Below are positions 18,215-20,132 of a stretch of DNA of 20,132 bases, in pieces (positions within the stretch are counted from its first letter, which is position 1; each line of letters opens with the position of its first letter). Origin of the DNA: Gnetum montanum. Lineage: Eukaryota; Streptophyta; Gnetopsida; Gnetales; Gnetaceae. The DNA lies in NCBI GenBank assembly GCA_015680685.1, contig MNCI01030854.1, positions 7,887 through 28,018 on the forward strand. The letters run 5' to 3'. The notes beneath the pieces were generated by a model. The model did not search any database and was not told where the DNA came from. It worked only from the letters and a program-made list of their open reading frames with translations. The position numbers were made by a program, and so were the translations under genes.

Positions 18215-18887
18215 ACTACCAACCTAATGGGATAATAAGATTGATGAAGATCCAATGTTTGACCAATTTTTTGATGAGCTAATATTTACTAAGAAATAAT
18301 GGTGACATCTAATGTAGTCAAGTTATAGTATAGCAATTACCTCACCTATCTACTAAAGCAGGAAGTTCCGATTGAATGGAATAGATAAAACAAAAATTCC
18401 TACACCAAGTAAAGCACTACATGGAGATAGAGAGTAACCTCTACAAAATCTACATAGATGGTTTGACACAATGACACATTTCTAAGAACAATTAATCCAA
18501 AAGTGTGATGGTAGATTTCTAAGAATAATCAATCCAAATAATCTCTAAGATGCTTATTAAGGATCTCATGGAGTTTATTAAGTCGAAAGGAGAAAGACCA
18601 CAAAAAACCTCATGGTAGGATACGTTTGGTCAACAATCTTTATGGATGTCCATTTTTTTACCAATTCTTGTAAGATATGCCAACATGATGGAGAGATGAT
18701 GGCTCGGCTTGAGGATCCTCAACAATAAATTCAACCATGGGGAATTGACTTTATGAGCCTCATCACACCCATGGCTAACAAAAAGTCATACATCATCATT
18801 GCTATAGATTATTGCACGAAATGTGTAGAGGTCACAATAGTAATAAATTGTACAATCATAAAACCCAATTTTTTTTTTAATAATAGG
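18215..18887 (+). pseudogene. Element C: pol remnant, RNase H tail through integrase core
   Basis: Older plus-strand Gypsy remnant into which A inserted. From about 18243: DEDPMFDQFFDELIF, then NYLTYLLKQEVP (near 18340), FLHQVKHYMEIESNLYK (near 18400-18450), matching A's linker. From 18633 one frame reads TIFMDVHFFTNSCKICQHDG (zinc-binding Cys pair), then, after one stop, QPWGIDFMSLITPMANKKSY with the first catalytic Asp, AIDYCTKCVEV and INCTIIKPNFFFNN. It stops at Element D before the second Asp and the Glu. Several shifts and stops are present between 18470 and 18630. It cannot make an enzyme. Confidence 0.75.
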
Positions 18888-19346
18888 TGTTGATGGAGTA
18901 GGTTCACTTCACTAATTAATCATCTTCAAACCACTAAATCCAAATGTTATGCAAAGACAAACCTTTTTGCTAGAAAATAAGAAAACAAGCTATGTTTAAT
19001 TACTTTATTAGAAGATTAAAATAGGATTTACAAAACCCACAAGCATCCAAAACCTATCATACTCAATGGTATTATAGAGCATAAAGCTCTATAACCATAC
19101 AATGGTTATTCTCAATGCAATACCCAACAACCACACAACCAATAGAGAATCTCTCCCATAACCTAAGATTAAGATATTACTCACAAGACACAAGAGAATA
19201 GAACATAAAGATCAACATACCACATGTTGATCTTGGAGCTATAGTCACCAATTACACTCACTCAATTTACTCACATGCACTCTTTTGCATAACTCTTCAT
19301 ACACATAAGAAATTTCTCTTACTTCTCCTTCCTTTTTTATCCTTTG

Positions 19347-19354
19347 TTATATAC
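19347..19354 (-). promoter_or_regulatory. TATA-like box in Element D
   Basis: The minus strand reads TATATAAC here, about 170 bases downstream (in LTR sense) of the end of the repeat array and about 340 bases before an AATAAA. The spacing is reasonable for U3 and R of an LTR. Confidence 0.4.
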
Positions 19355-19520
19355 TCAAGCATGAATGCAAAACATGATTATAAAGATTTAGAACCATATA
19401 AATCTTTTCTAATTGATGCTCTAGATGTTTTCCACATAGATTTGGAGTTTTTTTAGATGTTTCCCATTGAAACTGCCACATCAGAGCTTTCCTTGATCAC
19501 ACGAGACATTTCGTGGTGCT

Positions 19521-19666
19521 CCTAGACATCTCCCTATCAATCTAGGATGCTTTTGAGATATCTCACATGCATATGAGACATCTCATGTGAGTGTAAGACA
19601 TCTCCCCTACATTTGAGATATCTCACCAAGGTCCATAACATCTCACTAGCATCCAAGACATCTTGC
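19521..19666 (-). repeat. Array of GAGACATCTC / GAGATATCTC sites, period near 20 bp
   Basis: Imperfect copies of a palindrome (GAGATATCTC and GAGACATCTC) start near 19525, 19555, 19575, 19597, 19615, 19637 and 19657. Apart from the first, steps are 18-22 bases, about two helical turns. It lies in the presumed U3 of Element D, where B and A have their GATATC arrays. Confidence 0.6.
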
Positions 19667-20096
19667 ACAAGGTGTCTTCTCCTTAGCAAGACGTCTTCTT
19701 TAAGAAGATTTTAATTCAATCAAGATGTGGTGCTAATGCTAGATTACCTACACATGAATGACATAATCTACTACAATGTGAAGCTAGAGAAGATGTTGAT
19801 CTACCATGATGACCACATCATGCTCACTGACTTCATCCTAGCCATGGTGGATGACATCACTCTAGCCATCAGACTTATGCTACCTTGAGAGCATGGCCTT
19901 GCCACAACTTTTTGAAACAATTGTTCTACTTTTTTATTATTTTATTTTATATTTTTAAATAAAATATTAAAGACCAAAAATAATTTTTCATTAATGTAAT
20001 GTTTAACTTTCTTGTGGGTAGTTATGTAATTATTGATCAGTATTCCCTACTATTTTCTAAGTGAATAGTGATATTGTGTTTGGTTGTATTGTTGCA

Positions 20097-20132
20097 TAGG
20101 TATAGGGTAGAAAAGATGGAGGGAGCTCAAAG
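20097..20132. other. Right edge, unassigned
   Basis: Thirty-six bases after the presumed end of Element D. They begin TAGG, possibly the target duplication. The sequence does not visibly resume the integrase frame of Element C, so either the frame is shifted or the border is elsewhere. Nothing else can be said. Confidence 0.3.

Larger units (their letters stand above)
18888..20096 (-). repeat. Element D: LTR-like sequence, probably solo, minus strand
   Basis: The plus strand opens TGTTGATGGAG at 18888 and a fitting end is TTGTTGCA at 20096; TAGG flanks both sides (18884-18887 and 20097-20100). On the minus strand the order fits an LTR: a repeat array (19670-19521), TATATAAC (19354-19347), AATAAA (19009-19004) and an end CCTACTCCATCAACA. 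No primer site or G-rich tract adjoins either end, so a solo LTR is most likely. No coding domain is visible. The right end and the 4-bp duplication are uncertain. Confidence 0.45.

Noticed and set aside
18888-20096. Element D as a DNA transposon
   Set aside because: No terminal inverted repeats beyond TG...CA; TATA and AATAAA order on the minus strand fits an LTR better.

Overview
This window looks like heterochromatic DNA from a seed plant with a large, repeat-dense genome. A gymnosperm is my guess, with low confidence. I see no host gene, tRNA, rRNA or CRISPR array. Nearly everything is decayed LTR retrotransposon of the Ty3/Gypsy type, probably the Athila/Tat side: tRNA-Asp-like primer sites, 5-bp target duplication, a G-rich tract ending GGGGGTA before the 3' LTR, and a reverse transcriptase core with FLDGYSGYNQI and MPFGLCNA.

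Four layers can be separated. Element A (minus strand) runs from the left edge to 18214. It has a partial 3' LTR (1-252), a long post-pol spacer (265-2375), pol remnants for integrase, RNase H, RT and protease (2376-6149), gag (6150-8455), a primer site (8601-8620) and a 5' LTR cut in two (8621-9103 and 17842-18214). Element B (plus strand, 9104-17836) sits in that 5' LTR, flanked by the perfect duplication ATGTA. B has two LTRs (847 and 881 bp), a primer site, a gag frame (10092-12070), a 1.9-kb spacer, a second long frame called ORF2 (13967-16764) and a G-rich tract; it has no pol. Element C (18215-18887, plus) is an older RNase H/integrase remnant that A entered. Element D (18888 to about 20096, minus) looks like a solo LTR lying in C.

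Relative ages fit the nesting. By eye the A LTR copies differ at about 43 of 252 sites, the B LTRs at about one site in ten. All coding frames carry many stops, mostly of the kind left by C-to-T decay of methylated DNA, so nothing here is likely to make an intact protein.

The most unusual points are: (1) B pairs gag with a large coiled-coil ORF2 and has no pol, while A has gag-pol and no ORF2; the two share gag, spacer blocks and a possible splice acceptor in front of the ORF2 position. (2) LTRs of A and B, otherwise dissimilar, carry GATATC sites spaced 14 and about 19 bp, ending 24-25 bp before TATAAATA; a reduced copy of that layout lies inside B upstream of ORF2. (3) D carries a different array in its U3, with a period near 20 bp. 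Together these suggest a family in which gag and an accessory protein are kept by one partner and the enzymes by another; that is inference from two decayed copies.
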